The notes: generated by a model not told the origin, from the sequence alone. 64,000 nucleotides of DNA from Cohnella hashimotonis (GCF_030014955.1 NZ_JAGRPV010000001.1:6882001-6946000), one strand, 5' to 3'; positions 27,101-35,788 are shown, counted from the stretch's first letter. Numbers and translations: made by a program.

Positions 27101-27985
27101 CTAGCCGGCCGTCCCCGATCTCGTCGCCAGTATCGCCGCGCATGTCTTGTCCAGCCGATCCTTGAGCAAAATTTGCGAGGAATAACGTTCAGGGATGCCG
27201 GTGAAGCCCCAGTGCACGCCGGCCAGACCGCCGGCGATCGCGCCGATCGTGTCCGAGTCTCCGCCTTGATTGGCCGCCCGCTGCACCACTTCCTCGAAGG
27301 AATCCGAAGTCAGCAGCAAATGCAGCACCCAGCGGAACGTATGCACGACATAGCCGCTGGACTCGCAGTTCGGCTCCGACGCGAGCATCGCTTCGTACGC
27401 GGTGCCCGCGACGGCGTCCGCAATCGCTTCGCGCAGCGGAGTCTCGCCCTCCAGCATAGCGAACGCGATGCGGTTATAAATCTCGCAAGCCTCGTTGCAC
27501 CGCTCGTCATAGTGCGTCATCTTCGACTGCATGCGCGACACGCGCGAGACGTCGGCCCATTCCGGATAACGCAGCGCCACGGGCAAGCAGCGCATCAGGG
27601 AGCCGTTGCCCGCGCTCTGGCCGAGGTTCAGGTCCGCGAGCAGCGCGGCCTCGAACCAGTTCCCTTCATACGTCGCGAGCACGGTACGAATGATATTTCC
27701 GATGTCTTTGGGATCCGAAGCATACCAGTCGAGAAAATGCCTGCCGATCGCCCGAACCGGATCCCGCGGCGCTTCGAGGATGCCGTCCGCCACGCACAGC
27801 GTCATCATCGTATCGTCGGTCACTTCGCCCGGCTCGAGGCGCCATACGCCGCCCCCGATTATTTCCGTCAGATAGCCGTGCCGCTCCGCAATCTCTCTCG
27901 GAGACATAAATTCCGTCGTACCGCCCAATGCATCCCCGACGGCCACGCCGTACAAGCCGCCTCGGATTCGTTCCGCCAGTTCCAT
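27101..27985 (-). CDS. ADP-ribosylglycohydrolase family protein
   Basis: A 294-residue all-helical enzyme of the DraG/ARH family. It has GLYGVAVGDALGGTTEFMSP, the metal ligands in EVTDDTMMTLCVADG, and the C-terminal metal motif NQGGDSDTIGAIAGGLAG. These enzymes remove ADP-ribose from modified proteins or nucleic acids, or hydrolyse related compounds. It is the last gene of the NAD-salvage operon, 99 nt after the NUDIX gene, which suggests recycling of ADP-ribose released by NAD-consuming reactions. All metal-binding residues are present. Confidence 0.9.
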   Translation of the reverse strand: MELAERIRGGLYGVAVGDALGGTTEFMSPREIAERHGYLTEIIGGGVWRLEPGEVTDDTMMTLCVADGILEAPRDPVRAIGRHFLDWYASDPKDIGNIIRTVLATYEGNWFEAALLADLNLGQSAGNGSLMRCLPVALRYPEWADVSRVSRMQSKMTHYDERCNEACEIYNRIAFAMLEGETPLREAIADAVAGTAYEAMLASEPNCESSGYVVHTFRWVLHLLLTSDSFEEVVQRAANQGGDSDTIGAIAGGLAGVHWGFTGIPERYSSQILLKDRLDKTCAAILATRSGTAG

Positions 27986-28084
27986 TTTTTCCGCCTCCGT
28001 CTCTATCCCGTCTCGTCTCTATTTCATCTCGTCTCTATTCCGTCAACAGGACGCCATGATCCTTGAATCCGCCGCGTATTTTCC

Positions 28085-28852
28085 CTATCCGTAAATCGAC
28101 AATTCCGGCGCATAATCGGTGAACCGATACAACTGTGCCGGCCGCTGCGAGTAACGGTTGGACATCATCGGACGCCCTTCCGCGTCGCGGACCTCTTCCA
28201 GAATGCCTCTGCGGCTCTGCGTGGAGGTCACCTTGCGGATGAAGTTCTTTTCCTCAAAGGACGGCACGACGGCCGTAATCACCTGGTACAACTCCGCGAT
28301 CGTAAACGTCTCCGGCAGAAATTCCTTGGCGATCGTCGTCGTCAGCATCTCCCGGCGAATGCGTCCGAGCGCATCCGCCACGATCGACCGGTGGTCGAAC
28401 GCCAGCTCCATGGCAAGCGCCTCTTCGACCGGCCAGAGACTCACGTCCGACGCTTCGTCCGAGGTTCTGCGGCTTGCCACGTACCGCTCCTCGACAAGCG
28501 CGAAGAACGCGTGCGAGATCATCCAGCCGCGCGGATCGCGGCCCGGCGCGCTGTAGACGTTGAAGTACGCGAGGTGCACGTCCGCTACGCCCGTCTCCTC
28601 CAGCAGCTCCCGCCGGGCGCACGCTTCCACCGTTTCTTGCTCCCGCGTGAAGCCCCCCGGCAGCGCCCACATGCCCTCGCACGGCCACTGCTTGCGTTTG
28701 ATCAGCATGACCGCAAGCTTCCGGAGCGGCAGCGCCTTCTTCGCGCCCGTCCGCTCGGTCTTGGTAATGGTGAATACGACGATGTCCGTCGGCGCGCCGT
28801 CCGGCGTACGGAATCCCGCGGCTGAGTATGGTCCGGCATGGTTATCGCTCAT
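28085..28852 (-). CDS. NUDIX hydrolase with C-terminal NrtR-like domain
   Basis: A 255-residue protein. The Nudix box GGFTREQETVEACARRELLEETG is intact within the N-terminal 170 residues, preceded by LPLRKLAVMLIKRKQWPCEGMWALPGG. The C-terminal part (about 175-255: TIAELYQVITAVVPSFEEKNFIRKVTSTQ) matches the winged-helix extension of NrtR-type NAD regulators and of related ADP-ribose pyrophosphatases. It may hydrolyse ADP-ribose, or act as the operon's repressor, or both. It is between nadV (19-nt gap) and the ADP-ribosylglycohydrolase. NUDIX identity is sure; the regulatory role is inferred. Confidence 0.85.
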   Translation of the reverse strand: MSDNHAGPYSAAGFRTPDGAPTDIVVFTITKTERTGAKKALPLRKLAVMLIKRKQWPCEGMWALPGGFTREQETVEACARRELLEETGVADVHLAYFNVYSAPGRDPRGWMISHAFFALVEERYVASRRTSDEASDVSLWPVEEALAMELAFDHRSIVADALGRIRREMLTTTIAKEFLPETFTIAELYQVITAVVPSFEEKNFIRKVTSTQSRRGILEEVRDAEGRPMMSNRYSQRPAQLYRFTDYAPELSIYG

Positions 28853-28871
28853 ATGAAATGACCCCTGTCGC

Positions 28872-30374
28872 TTAGTCCTGCAGGTTCCCGAGGAGTCTGG
28901 CGCGTATATCGCCGAGCGTCTGCTCGCGCACGAGGCGCCCGTCGACGAACACGTCCTCCAAGAGATCGATCCCGCTGTATTGATCGTATTCTTCCTTGTT
29001 CAGATTATCAATACAGACCATGGTACCGTTCTGCGGAATAACGCGCACAAGCCCCGTTTGCGACTTTTTGACCTTGCCGGCGTCCGTCTTCGGATCCTTG
29101 TAGATCTTGCGCTCCTCCCCGTCCACGACCGCATACGTCGATTTGAGCGCGTAGCCGAACGTGTCCCGGGTGTTGTACTGGTACGTAAACGAGCCGATGC
29201 CGAAAACCATGTTGGTCGACGCAAATCCCTTGGCCGCAAGCCGCTCGCAGATCTCCCGGCAGCGCGCGATCGTAATCGCGTCTCCGTAAATGGCGCCGAT
29301 GTGGCTGTCGAGCTGCTTGAAGCCGCGCGCGGTCGTCGTGCCGCCGAAAATGTCCCACAAAATCTCGATGACTCCGCGCTGCGCAAGCGGGTCCTCGGCG
29401 TCCGGATCGCCGCAAATAATCTTGACCGGGTCGCCGCTGTCCGGACGGATGACGACCTTGCCGTCCCGGCTCATAATATCGTCCTTCAGCCCGCGGATGA
29501 CGACGTCCAGGACGGTCCACAGATCCCAGGTATCCGACACGATCGATACGAACCCGCTCGGGTACACCTCCTTGATGAGGTAGCGGTACGAAGCAGCCTC
29601 GTCCCGGCCGTGCGCGCACATGACGCTGTGCTCGGTCGCGGGGATCGACGTGCCGACCAGCTCCTTTTCCATGTCGGCCCCGTAGTGGTCCTCAAGATAC
29701 AGAATCGCAGGAATCGTGTCCGTGCCGGTAAACGAGAGCAGATGCCCCGCGCCGCTCGCCTTGGCCGCTTCGAGCGAGCCCATGCCCCGCATCGAGAAGT
29801 CGTGTCCCTGGAAGGGCACGCCGGTTGCGTCTCCGTTGGTCCGCTGCGCGAAGTCCTCAAGAAGCTTGCGGTACTCGAACGCGAGCGTCGCGCTCGTCGC
29901 CGGCAGCCACAGCTGGCACGACATGAGCGTCTCGAGGTAATTGGTGAGCCAGAAAAATGCGGGCAGCGTGTTCTCGATCGTCAGCATCGGCACCTTGACC
30001 GGCACGAGGCTGCCTTCCTTAACGGCCTTAATCTTGATCGGCAGATAGCCGAGATCGTGCAGCGCCTCGATGTGACCGGCGTCCGGGTTCGTCTCGCCGA
30101 GCGCGTAACGGATGACACGCTTGTATTCTTCCGTCACTTCCGCCTTCGTCCGGCCGAAGAAGTGAACGTTGAAGTAGTCGATCAGGTATTCCTTGACGAA
30201 AGCCTGGAAGCCGAAAGCCGCAATTCGGTCGATCTCGGCGATGCGGCTTGCGCGGGCCGTCCAGGTCGAGTAGACGAGCTCCGTGCCTTGCGGGTATTGA
30301 TTTTTGTGGCTCACCTTGTAAAAATCGCACAGCAGCGTGGCAGGGTATACGAAGCTGTTGATCGTATGGGTCAT
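28872..30374 (-). CDS. nadV: Nicotinamide phosphoribosyltransferase (NadV/NAMPT type)
   Basis: A 500-residue enzyme that joins nicotinamide and PRPP to give NMN, the first step of a deamidation-free NAD salvage route. Signatures include YKVSHKNQYPQGTELVYSTW at the N-terminus, FQGHDFSMRGMGSLEAA, SFTGTDTIPAILYLEDHYG, SIPATEHSVMCAHG, VVIRPDSGDPVKII and FGIGSFTYQYNTRDTFGYALK. The length matches the NAMPT group rather than the shorter PncB. The start codon overlaps the stop of the PRPP synthase gene by 4 nt, so its co-substrate enzyme is made alongside. Confidence 0.93.
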   Translation of the reverse strand: MTHTINSFVYPATLLCDFYKVSHKNQYPQGTELVYSTWTARASRIAEIDRIAAFGFQAFVKEYLIDYFNVHFFGRTKAEVTEEYKRVIRYALGETNPDAGHIEALHDLGYLPIKIKAVKEGSLVPVKVPMLTIENTLPAFFWLTNYLETLMSCQLWLPATSATLAFEYRKLLEDFAQRTNGDATGVPFQGHDFSMRGMGSLEAAKASGAGHLLSFTGTDTIPAILYLEDHYGADMEKELVGTSIPATEHSVMCAHGRDEAASYRYLIKEVYPSGFVSIVSDTWDLWTVLDVVIRGLKDDIMSRDGKVVIRPDSGDPVKIICGDPDAEDPLAQRGVIEILWDIFGGTTTARGFKQLDSHIGAIYGDAITIARCREICERLAAKGFASTNMVFGIGSFTYQYNTRDTFGYALKSTYAVVDGEERKIYKDPKTDAGKVKKSQTGLVRVIPQNGTMVCIDNLNKEEYDQYSGIDLLEDVFVDGRLVREQTLGDIRARLLGNLQD

Positions 30375-31195
30375 GGCAACATGCCTCCAATGGGATAAAT
30401 TTGAATGAAGTCCGTGCCTGGTCCGTCAAGAATCGTGTCGGTCGTGAAAACGCGGTCGATCAAGCCCGAGGCCGGCAGCTTGCCTTGATGAACGGCGTTC
30501 TCGCAATGGGTCACGAGCAGGTAAATGTGCGAAGCGCCAAGCTCGCGCAGCCGCGCCGCGCCCAGCAGGAACGTGCCGCCGTACGAGCACAGATCGTCGA
30601 CGATAATGGCCTTGAACCCCGTCCGGTCGACTTTGCCTGCCACTTCGAGCTTTTGAATGCGCCCGGTTTGAAAATCCCGCTCTTTGTGACCGACCAGCTG
30701 TCTGAAGCCCTCTACCTGGCCGTACCGCTTTTGCGCGCCCGCGTCGGGAAAAAACAGATAGTCGGCCGCCCGATCGAAGCCCGTCTCCGCCGTCACCCGG
30801 CCCAGCAGCTCGAGCGTCGGATACAGCGCCTCGCTGCGGTCAAGCAGCGCCAGCGTGACGTCCGAATGCGGCTCGACGACTGTAATGCGCTCGAAGTCCA
30901 TGGCGTTAATCATTTGCGCCGTGTACTTCAACGTAAAGGCCGACGCCCCCTCCGTCCGGTCCATCCGGCTGTAAGGCATGTAGTAGATATCCAGCGTCGC
31001 CGAGCCAAGTCCGCGGTCGTCCAAATAGCTTTTGACGAACAGGAGCTTGATGAGATCCGCGTCCGTCTCGTACTTGAGCGCGATCCGATTGCCGTCCGTC
31101 CCGCGGGCCAGCGCAAGGATCTGCTCCCCCTTCACCCGCGTCTCCCCGTTCGGGTAAGTCTCGAATACCAGCGTCTGTCCGTTTAGCCGAATCAT
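30371..31195 (-). CDS. Ribose-phosphate pyrophosphokinase-like protein
   Basis: A 274-residue divergent PRPP synthase. The ATG at 31195 (MIRLNGQTLVFETYPNGETRVK) follows GGGGAG. The PRPP-binding loop is in KAIIVDDLCSYGGTFLLGA, with a flexible region YYMPYSRMDRTEGASAFTLKYTAQMIN and YLFFPDAGAQKRYG. Housekeeping Prs is about 315 residues; this shorter form resembles those encoded next to nadV in phages and salvage clusters. It supplies PRPP for NadV. It overlaps nadV by 4 nt and lies 5 nt after the HAD gene. Confidence 0.88.
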   Translation of the reverse strand: MIRLNGQTLVFETYPNGETRVKGEQILALARGTDGNRIALKYETDADLIKLLFVKSYLDDRGLGSATLDIYYMPYSRMDRTEGASAFTLKYTAQMINAMDFERITVVEPHSDVTLALLDRSEALYPTLELLGRVTAETGFDRAADYLFFPDAGAQKRYGQVEGFRQLVGHKERDFQTGRIQKLEVAGKVDRTGFKAIIVDDLCSYGGTFLLGAARLRELGASHIYLLVTHCENAVHQGKLPASGLIDRVFTTDTILDGPGTDFIQIYPIGGMLP

Positions 31196-31200
31196 ATCGT

Positions 31201-31605
31201 TCACGCTCCCCGCTTCATGATGTCCAGCGCCGACTGCAGGCACCGGTAGGCCGAGCCGAGTCCCGCCCGATCGTCGAGCAAAATGTTGAAGTAGATCTTC
31301 CTGCCGCCCGAGGAAGGAACGAACGGCGGATCTTCGTTGATGGCATCGAACGGAATGTCGTTGTCCTTAAGGTAAGCTGCAATAGCCGGATACTGAGACG
31401 GCCCGCAGGCGGTAAAGACGATCAGGTAAGCGCCTTGCGACCGGCACTCCCTGAGCAGCCGCGGCACGTCGTCGAATGCGAGACCCGCGCGATGATAATC
31501 GAACACCGTGTTGTCGTAGTCGAACGCGACGACGAGCCGGCCGTATTTGCGCCATTCCGTCACGAGCCGGGAAACCACATGTTCGTCTTCCAGATAGAAG
31601 TCCAT
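31201..31605 (-). CDS. Small HAD-like hydrolase of the NAD-salvage operon
   Basis: A 134-residue protein. Motif I is VVAFDYDNTVFDYH, followed by LIVFTACGPSQYPAIAAYLKDNDIP (motif II-like) and KIYFNILLDDRAGLGSAY (motif IV acidic pair). It is a minimal HAD fold without a large cap. The substrate is unknown; given the operon it could dephosphorylate a nucleotide or pyridine ribotide. It is the first gene of the operon, behind a strong promoter overlapped by palindromes. Confidence 0.75.
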   Translation of the reverse strand: MDFYLEDEHVVSRLVTEWRKYGRLVVAFDYDNTVFDYHRAGLAFDDVPRLLRECRSQGAYLIVFTACGPSQYPAIAAYLKDNDIPFDAINEDPPFVPSSGGRKIYFNILLDDRAGLGSAYRCLQSALDIMKRGA

Positions 31606-31638
31606 CGGAGTCGCCTCAATTCACATCGTCATTTTTAT

Positions 31639-31670
31639 ATTATCATAATGACAATATCAATGATTGTCAA
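31639..31670 (-). promoter_or_regulatory. SigA promoter with overlapping palindromic operators, NAD-salvage operon
   Basis: Minus strand: TTGACA (31665-31670), 17-nt spacer, TATGAT (31642-31647), a near-consensus sigma-A promoter. A 21-bp inverted repeat with 7-bp arms TGACAAT/ATTGTCA (31649-31669) fills the spacer and overlaps the -35. A second 17-bp palindrome ATTATCAT-A-ATGACAAT (31639-31655, one mismatch) overlaps the -10. Binding there would block RNA polymerase. Confidence 0.75.
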
Positions 31671-31684
31671 GCGAATAACGTCCG

Positions 31685-31716
31685 AAAAAATAAAAAGAGC
31701 GCCGAAACCGGCGCCA
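31685..31716 (-). terminator. Terminator after the thioesterase
   Basis: GGCGCCGGTTTCGGCGCTC followed by TTTTTATTTTTTC on the minus strand, immediately after the stop at 31720. Confidence 0.85.
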
Positions 31717-31719
31717 GTC

Positions 31720-32232
31720 TTACTCCCAAGGGTACTTCGTCAGCAAAAAATCCGCGAACGCCTTACTCTGCTCCCGCCGAATGCCGCGCATCTCTTTCCG
31801 GTGCTCCGCGGTTTCGAACAGCTTTTTCTCCTCGTCCGTCTCCGGGATGACCTGCGGCACGGGCACGGGCCGATTGTCCTCGCCGAGGCCCACGAACGTG
31901 AGGAACGACGTCGCGGCGATCCTGCGCTCTCCCGTGCGGAGATCCTCTCGGATCACTTTGACGAACACCTCCATGGATCGCTTGCCCGTCCACGACACGA
32001 AGGCTTCTAGCGATACCGAATCCGTCTGCCGGATCGGAAGCAAAAAGTCGACCGAATCCGTCGAGGCCGTAACCGCGGTGACCCGGCACAGCTTGGATGC
32101 GGAGATCGATGCGATATCGTCGATATGGGACATCAGCTTGCCGCCGAACAGCGTTTCGTGATTGTTGACGTCGGTGGGGAATACTCTTGAGGTTTTGACG
32201 CAGCGGGTTTCCTTGACGTATTTGTTCTCCAT
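31720..32232 (-). CDS. Acyl-CoA thioesterase, hotdog fold
   Basis: A 170-residue YciA/YkhA-type thioesterase. It has VFPTDVNNHETLFGGKLMSHIDDIASISA, containing the catalytic asparagine/aspartate region, then AVTASTDSVDFLLPIRQTDSV and SFLTFVGLGEDNRPVPVPQVIPETDEE. These hexameric enzymes hydrolyse acyl-CoAs and balance CoA pools. The gene stands alone: a terminator follows directly, and the upstream neighbour is divergent. Length is normal for the family. Confidence 0.9.
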   Translation of the reverse strand: MENKYVKETRCVKTSRVFPTDVNNHETLFGGKLMSHIDDIASISASKLCRVTAVTASTDSVDFLLPIRQTDSVSLEAFVSWTGKRSMEVFVKVIREDLRTGERRIAATSFLTFVGLGEDNRPVPVPQVIPETDEEKKLFETAEHRKEMRGIRREQSKAFADFLLTKYPWE

Positions 32233-32464
32233 TTCGGCTCACAGTCCTCCTTCCATTCGTTGTCTGCTCCGCTCATTGTCCCCAGGAGCAAGCTCATTAT
32301 GCCGAAAACCGGCTGCCTGGAACGAGGAGGATGCCGCCGGCGGGCGTCGAATAAGGATTAACGTCGTGAACCGAATGAATGTTAATGCCTTGAATCCTTT
32401 AAAAGCTAACGCCATCAACAGTGAAGCGCGTCTTCGTATGCGCAGGAAAGGAGCAAGCCCACCC

Positions 32465-33295
32465 ATGTCAGTCGGAATATTGGCGCATCTCCTCGGTACG
32501 CTCCCTTACGCGCAATTGGCCGAAAAGGTGGCCGAGCACCGATTCTCTTACGTGCAGCTGGCGTTGTCCAAAGCGATCGCCGACATCGATTTTTCCCTCG
32601 GCAAGCTCAGCCCCGGACTCGCGAGCGAGATCGGAGGCGCGTTCGCGGACAACGGCGTGCGAATCGCCGTGCTCGGCTGCTACGCCAGCCTGATCGATCT
32701 GAACGAAGATAACTATCGCTACAACGTAGATCGATTCAAAGAACATCTGCGTCACGCGCGGCATTTCGGAGCGCCCGTCGTCGCGACCGAAGTCGGCGTG
32801 CCTCAGGATCCGAGCCGTCTTGCGCAGCACGCGGCGCTGCTCGACCGCGCGCTCGAGGAGCTCGTCGAGGAAGCCGAGCGCTGGGGTGCCGTCATCGGAC
32901 TCGAAGCGGCGCAAGGCCACCTGATCGACTCGCCGGAGACGCTGGCGGCCGCCATCGAGCGCTTCCCGTCGTCGTGCGTCGGGGTCGTCCTCGACCCATG
33001 CAACCTGCTCGGCGGCCACAACCTGGACGATCAGGACCGGGTCGTCGACGAGGCGTTTCGGCTGCTCGGACCGCGAATCGTCAGTACCCATGCCAAGGAT
33101 CTGGTTCGCGTCGAAGGCGGCGGCGTCCAAGAGACGGCGGCCGGGCTCGGACAGCTCCATTATGCCCGCTTCTGGGAGAAGCTCGAGGCGCAGAAGCCAC
33201 GCGGTTTCGTCACGCTGGAAGCCGTCACGGTGCCGCAAATGGAAGCTGCGGCGAGCTTCGTGCGGGAAGGGCGGGCGTCGGCTCGCAGGGGTTAA
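32465..33295 (+). CDS. Sugar phosphate isomerase/epimerase-like TIM barrel protein
   Basis: A 276-residue AP-endonuclease-2-type TIM barrel. The ATG at 32465 (MSVGILAHLLGTLPYAQL) has AGGAAAGGAG upstream; a longer open frame from 32162 overlaps the divergent thioesterase and is rejected. Metal-binding positions are seen in IGLEAAQGHLI, GVVLDPCNLL, IVSTHAKDL and FVTLEAV. The family includes xylose isomerase-like and inosose dehydratase-like enzymes; substrate unknown. It is a single gene followed by the hairpin repeat array. Confidence 0.85.
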   Translation: MSVGILAHLLGTLPYAQLAEKVAEHRFSYVQLALSKAIADIDFSLGKLSPGLASEIGGAFADNGVRIAVLGCYASLIDLNEDNYRYNVDRFKEHLRHARHFGAPVVATEVGVPQDPSRLAQHAALLDRALEELVEEAERWGAVIGLEAAQGHLIDSPETLAAAIERFPSSCVGVVLDPCNLLGGHNLDDQDRVVDEAFRLLGPRIVSTHAKDLVRVEGGGVQETAAGLGQLHYARFWEKLEAQKPRGFVTLEAVTVPQMEAAASFVREGRASARRG

Positions 33296-33387
33296 CGCCG
33301 GCGGGTGCGTTTGATCCGGCGGCGGGGCAGGCGCAGCGCGCATTCCTGCATGAGAGCATCTGCGGCTGGCGGCAAGCGATCGGCGCG

Positions 33388-33802
33388 CAGTTGTTCCTAG
33401 CTAGGAACAACTGCGGCAGGCTGCAAGCGCGAAGCGCCCGGTGTTCCTGGCCAGGAACAACTCCAACTCGCGGCAAGCGCGAAGCGCCCCAGTGTTCCTA
33501 ACCAGGAACACCTCTGACCCGCGGCAAGCGCGAAGCGCCCGGTGTTCCTAGCCAGGAACACCTACGACACGCGCCAAGCGCTAAGCGCCCCGTGTTCCTA
33601 GCCAGGAACACCTACGACACGCGCCAAGCGCTAAGCGCCCCAGTGTTCCTAACCAGGAACACCTACGACACGCGCCAAGCGCTAAGCGCCCCAGTGTTCC
33701 TAACCAGGAACACCTCTGACCCGCGGCAAGCGCGAAGCGCCCCAGTGTTCCTAGCCAGGAACACCTCCGACTCGCGGCAAGCTCGAAGCGCCGGGTGTTC
33801 CG
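33388..33802. repeat. 50-51-bp repeat array with a hairpin in each unit
   Basis: Eight full units and one degenerate unit. The GTTCCT hexamer begins at 33393, 33443, 33494, 33544, 33594, 33645, 33696 and 33747, then a truncated copy at 33797, a 50/51-bp period. Each unit has a palindrome such as GTGTTCCTAGCCAGGAACAC (8-bp stem, 4-nt loop); the first, GTTGTTCCTAGCTAGGAACAAC, is perfect over 22 bp. Between hairpins lies a GC-rich segment with GCGGCAAGCGCGAAGCGCCC. The hairpins vary by compensatory-looking loop changes (AGCC, AACC, GGCC). The rest of the 33296-33905 gap holds only a terminator. Confidence 0.95.
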
Positions 33803-33847
33803 TATATCCGCGATTGCGCAGCTTGGACCAGCCGTGAGTGCTACCGC

Positions 33848-33892
33848 AAATAAGGGATGAGGCAGACCCACGCTGCCTCATCCCTTATTTTT
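33848..33892. terminator. Bidirectional terminator
   Basis: AAATAAGGGATGAGGCAG and its exact complement form an 18-bp stem with a 7-nt loop; T-tracts exist on both strands. It lies 14 nt past the MATE stop and can also stop the plus-strand isomerase transcript. Confidence 0.9.
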
Positions 33893-33905
33893 ATATGGCG
33901 AGTCT

Positions 33906-35294
33906 TCAAATCAGCTTCTTCGCATACCACCGGTCCCCGCGGAACCGCTTCAGGAACAGGATGCCCCGCACGCCCCATTCGCAGTTCATCGCCAGCCATA
34001 CGCCAATGATGCCAAACCCGAGCGTGATCCCCAGCACGTAGCCGAGCACGATCCGAAACAGCCACATGGACAGCATCGACGCGATCGAGGTGAAGCGCGC
34101 GTCCCCGGCCGCCCGCAGCCCGGCTGGCAGAATGAAGCTGATCGACCAGAGCGGGATTTGCGCGATCGCATTGATCAGCGTCAGCCAGAAGATGTCGTCC
34201 ACGATGTCGGCCGGCGGATGGAACAGGCTCACCAGCGGATGGAAAAGCGGCATCAAAATGGCGGTCATCACAACGAACGAGCAGGAGGACAACCAGATAA
34301 ACGACTTGATGAACTTGCGTGCATCCCCGACGTTGCGTCCGCCGATGCACTGGCCCACGACGGTGACGATCGTCAGCGACATCGCGCCGGCCGGGATCTG
34401 ATACACCATGGCAATCGTTCCGCTGATGGCATTCGCCGCGAGCGCGTACGTACCCATGCTGACGATGAACACCTGGGTAAGCATTTTCCCGCCGTTAAAA
34501 AACATCTGCTCCGCCGCGAACGGCACGCCGATCGTCATGATCTTCTTCAGCATATCCCACGGCACGCGGACGAGCTGCACCAGACGCAAGCGCAGCGAAG
34601 TATCGATCCGCAAGATGTAGAACAGCGCGCACGCGGCGGCCGTATAACGCGCAATGTTGACCGCGATCGTCATGCCGAGCACGCCCATGTCGAGCGCATT
34701 GATAAAAATGAAGTTAAGTGCCACGTACAGCAGATTCATGATCAGCGAGAGGATCAGCGACACCCTGGAACGCCCAATTCCCCGCATCGCGCCGCACACG
34801 GCTTGCACGACGCCGATTCCGAGATAGGAGGCGCAGCTGCCGACCAGATACACGCGGGCGTGGTCCAGCACGTCGGCAGACGCCCTGCCGAACAGCACTT
34901 GAAGCACGGGCGCATGCAGGGCCGCCACCAACAGGCCGATGCCGAGCGACAGCAGCGCGACCGAGGCGACCGTGCCCGCTGCGGCCTTGGAGATCATGCT
35001 GTCGTTGCCGCTGCCCTTGTACTGCGCGACGACGACCGTCCCCCCGGTCGCTACGGCGACGAAGACGTTAATCAGGAAAATGTTCAGCGAATCGACGGTG
35101 CTGACCGCGCCGACCGCCGCGACGCCGGACGAGCTGATCATGGCGGTGTTGACGAGGTTGAGACCTACGATAAAGGCCTGGTCGATCAGGATCGGGATGA
35201 ACAACGCGATCACTTTGCGGTAGTCCATGGACGACCCGGTCAAACGCTTGTCCAGATAAGCGTGCGTCCGCGCCTTGAGCTGAAGCGGTCTCAC
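33906..35294 (-). CDS. MATE family efflux transporter
   Basis: About 462 residues with twelve predicted membrane helices. I prefer the GTG at 35294 (reading VRPLQLKARTHAYLDKRL) over the TTG start of the longest frame; the ribosome site is weak for both. Family features include LFIPILIDQAFIVGLNLVNTAM, DSLNIFLINVFVAVATGGTVVVAQYKG and AVCGAMRGIGRSRVSL. MATE proteins export drugs or metabolites in exchange for sodium or protons. Substrate unknown. It is monocistronic with a strong terminator. Confidence 0.88.
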   Translation of the reverse strand: MRPLQLKARTHAYLDKRLTGSSMDYRKVIALFIPILIDQAFIVGLNLVNTAMISSSGVAAVGAVSTVDSLNIFLINVFVAVATGGTVVVAQYKGSGNDSMISKAAAGTVASVALLSLGIGLLVAALHAPVLQVLFGRASADVLDHARVYLVGSCASYLGIGVVQAVCGAMRGIGRSRVSLILSLIMNLLYVALNFIFINALDMGVLGMTIAVNIARYTAAACALFYILRIDTSLRLRLVQLVRVPWDMLKKIMTIGVPFAAEQMFFNGGKMLTQVFIVSMGTYALAANAISGTIAMVYQIPAGAMSLTIVTVVGQCIGGRNVGDARKFIKSFIWLSSCSFVVMTAILMPLFHPLVSLFHPPADIVDDIFWLTLINAIAQIPLWSISFILPAGLRAAGDARFTSIASMLSMWLFRIVLGYVLGITLGFGIIGVWLAMNCEWGVRGILFLKRFRGDRWYAKKLI

Positions 35295-35447
35295 CTTATC
35301 ACTTCTTTTCCCGGATGATAGAATGCTTTGCAAGCGTTATCCCTGCGGGTCCTATTCTAGTGGCAAAAAGAAAAATCCACAACCTCGGCAGGCTGCGGAC
35401 AGGGATCGCATATGGGGATAAAACGCCTGCTTACGCCGAAGAACGGC

Positions 35448-35687
35448 CTACTGCGCCGCTTTCCGCTGGTTTTTCCGATGCTGCTTGAGCTCATGGTCCG
35501 AGGAGATCAGGATCGGCAGCACCTTTTCGCTGCGGTCCATGACCGACTTGCAGATCATGCACGTAGGCACGTCCTCGAACGAAAAGTTGTCCCGGATCCA
35601 TCCCTTGCAGCCGTCTTTCGTGCAGGACCAGATCGTCGTCATTTCTTCGGGTAAATTGTCCAACGGTTTATTCCAGGAATAATTCAA
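35448..35687 (-). CDS. Cold-inducible YdjO-like zinc-ribbon protein
   Basis: A 79-residue protein with CTKDGCKGWIRDNFSFEDVPTC and CMICKS: two CxxxxC/CxxC pairs that would bind one zinc. This matches the YdjO family, cold-induced proteins of unknown function in Bacillus. It lies 101 nt downstream of a cold-shock protein gene on the same strand, with a terminator between, so the two may be a cold-response pair with separate transcripts. Confidence 0.75.
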   Translation of the reverse strand: MNYSWNKPLDNLPEEMTTIWSCTKDGCKGWIRDNFSFEDVPTCMICKSVMDRSEKVLPILISSDHELKQHRKNQRKAAQ

Positions 35688-35743
35688 TGGATCGTCCCCC
35701 TTAGAATGAACGTGCTACTATCTACTTACAAAGCCTCTTCATT

Positions 35744-35778
35744 AAAAAACCCCCAAAACGATACGTTCGGGGATTTTT
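35744..35778 (-). terminator. Terminator after the cold-shock gene
   Basis: CCCCGAACG/CGTTTTGGGG hairpin followed by GTTTTTT on the minus strand. Confidence 0.8.
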
Positions 35779-35788
35779 AAATCTTCAT

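Noticed and set aside
33388..33802. CRISPR array
   Set aside because: Segments between hairpins are nearly identical rather than unique, and no cas genes are in the window.
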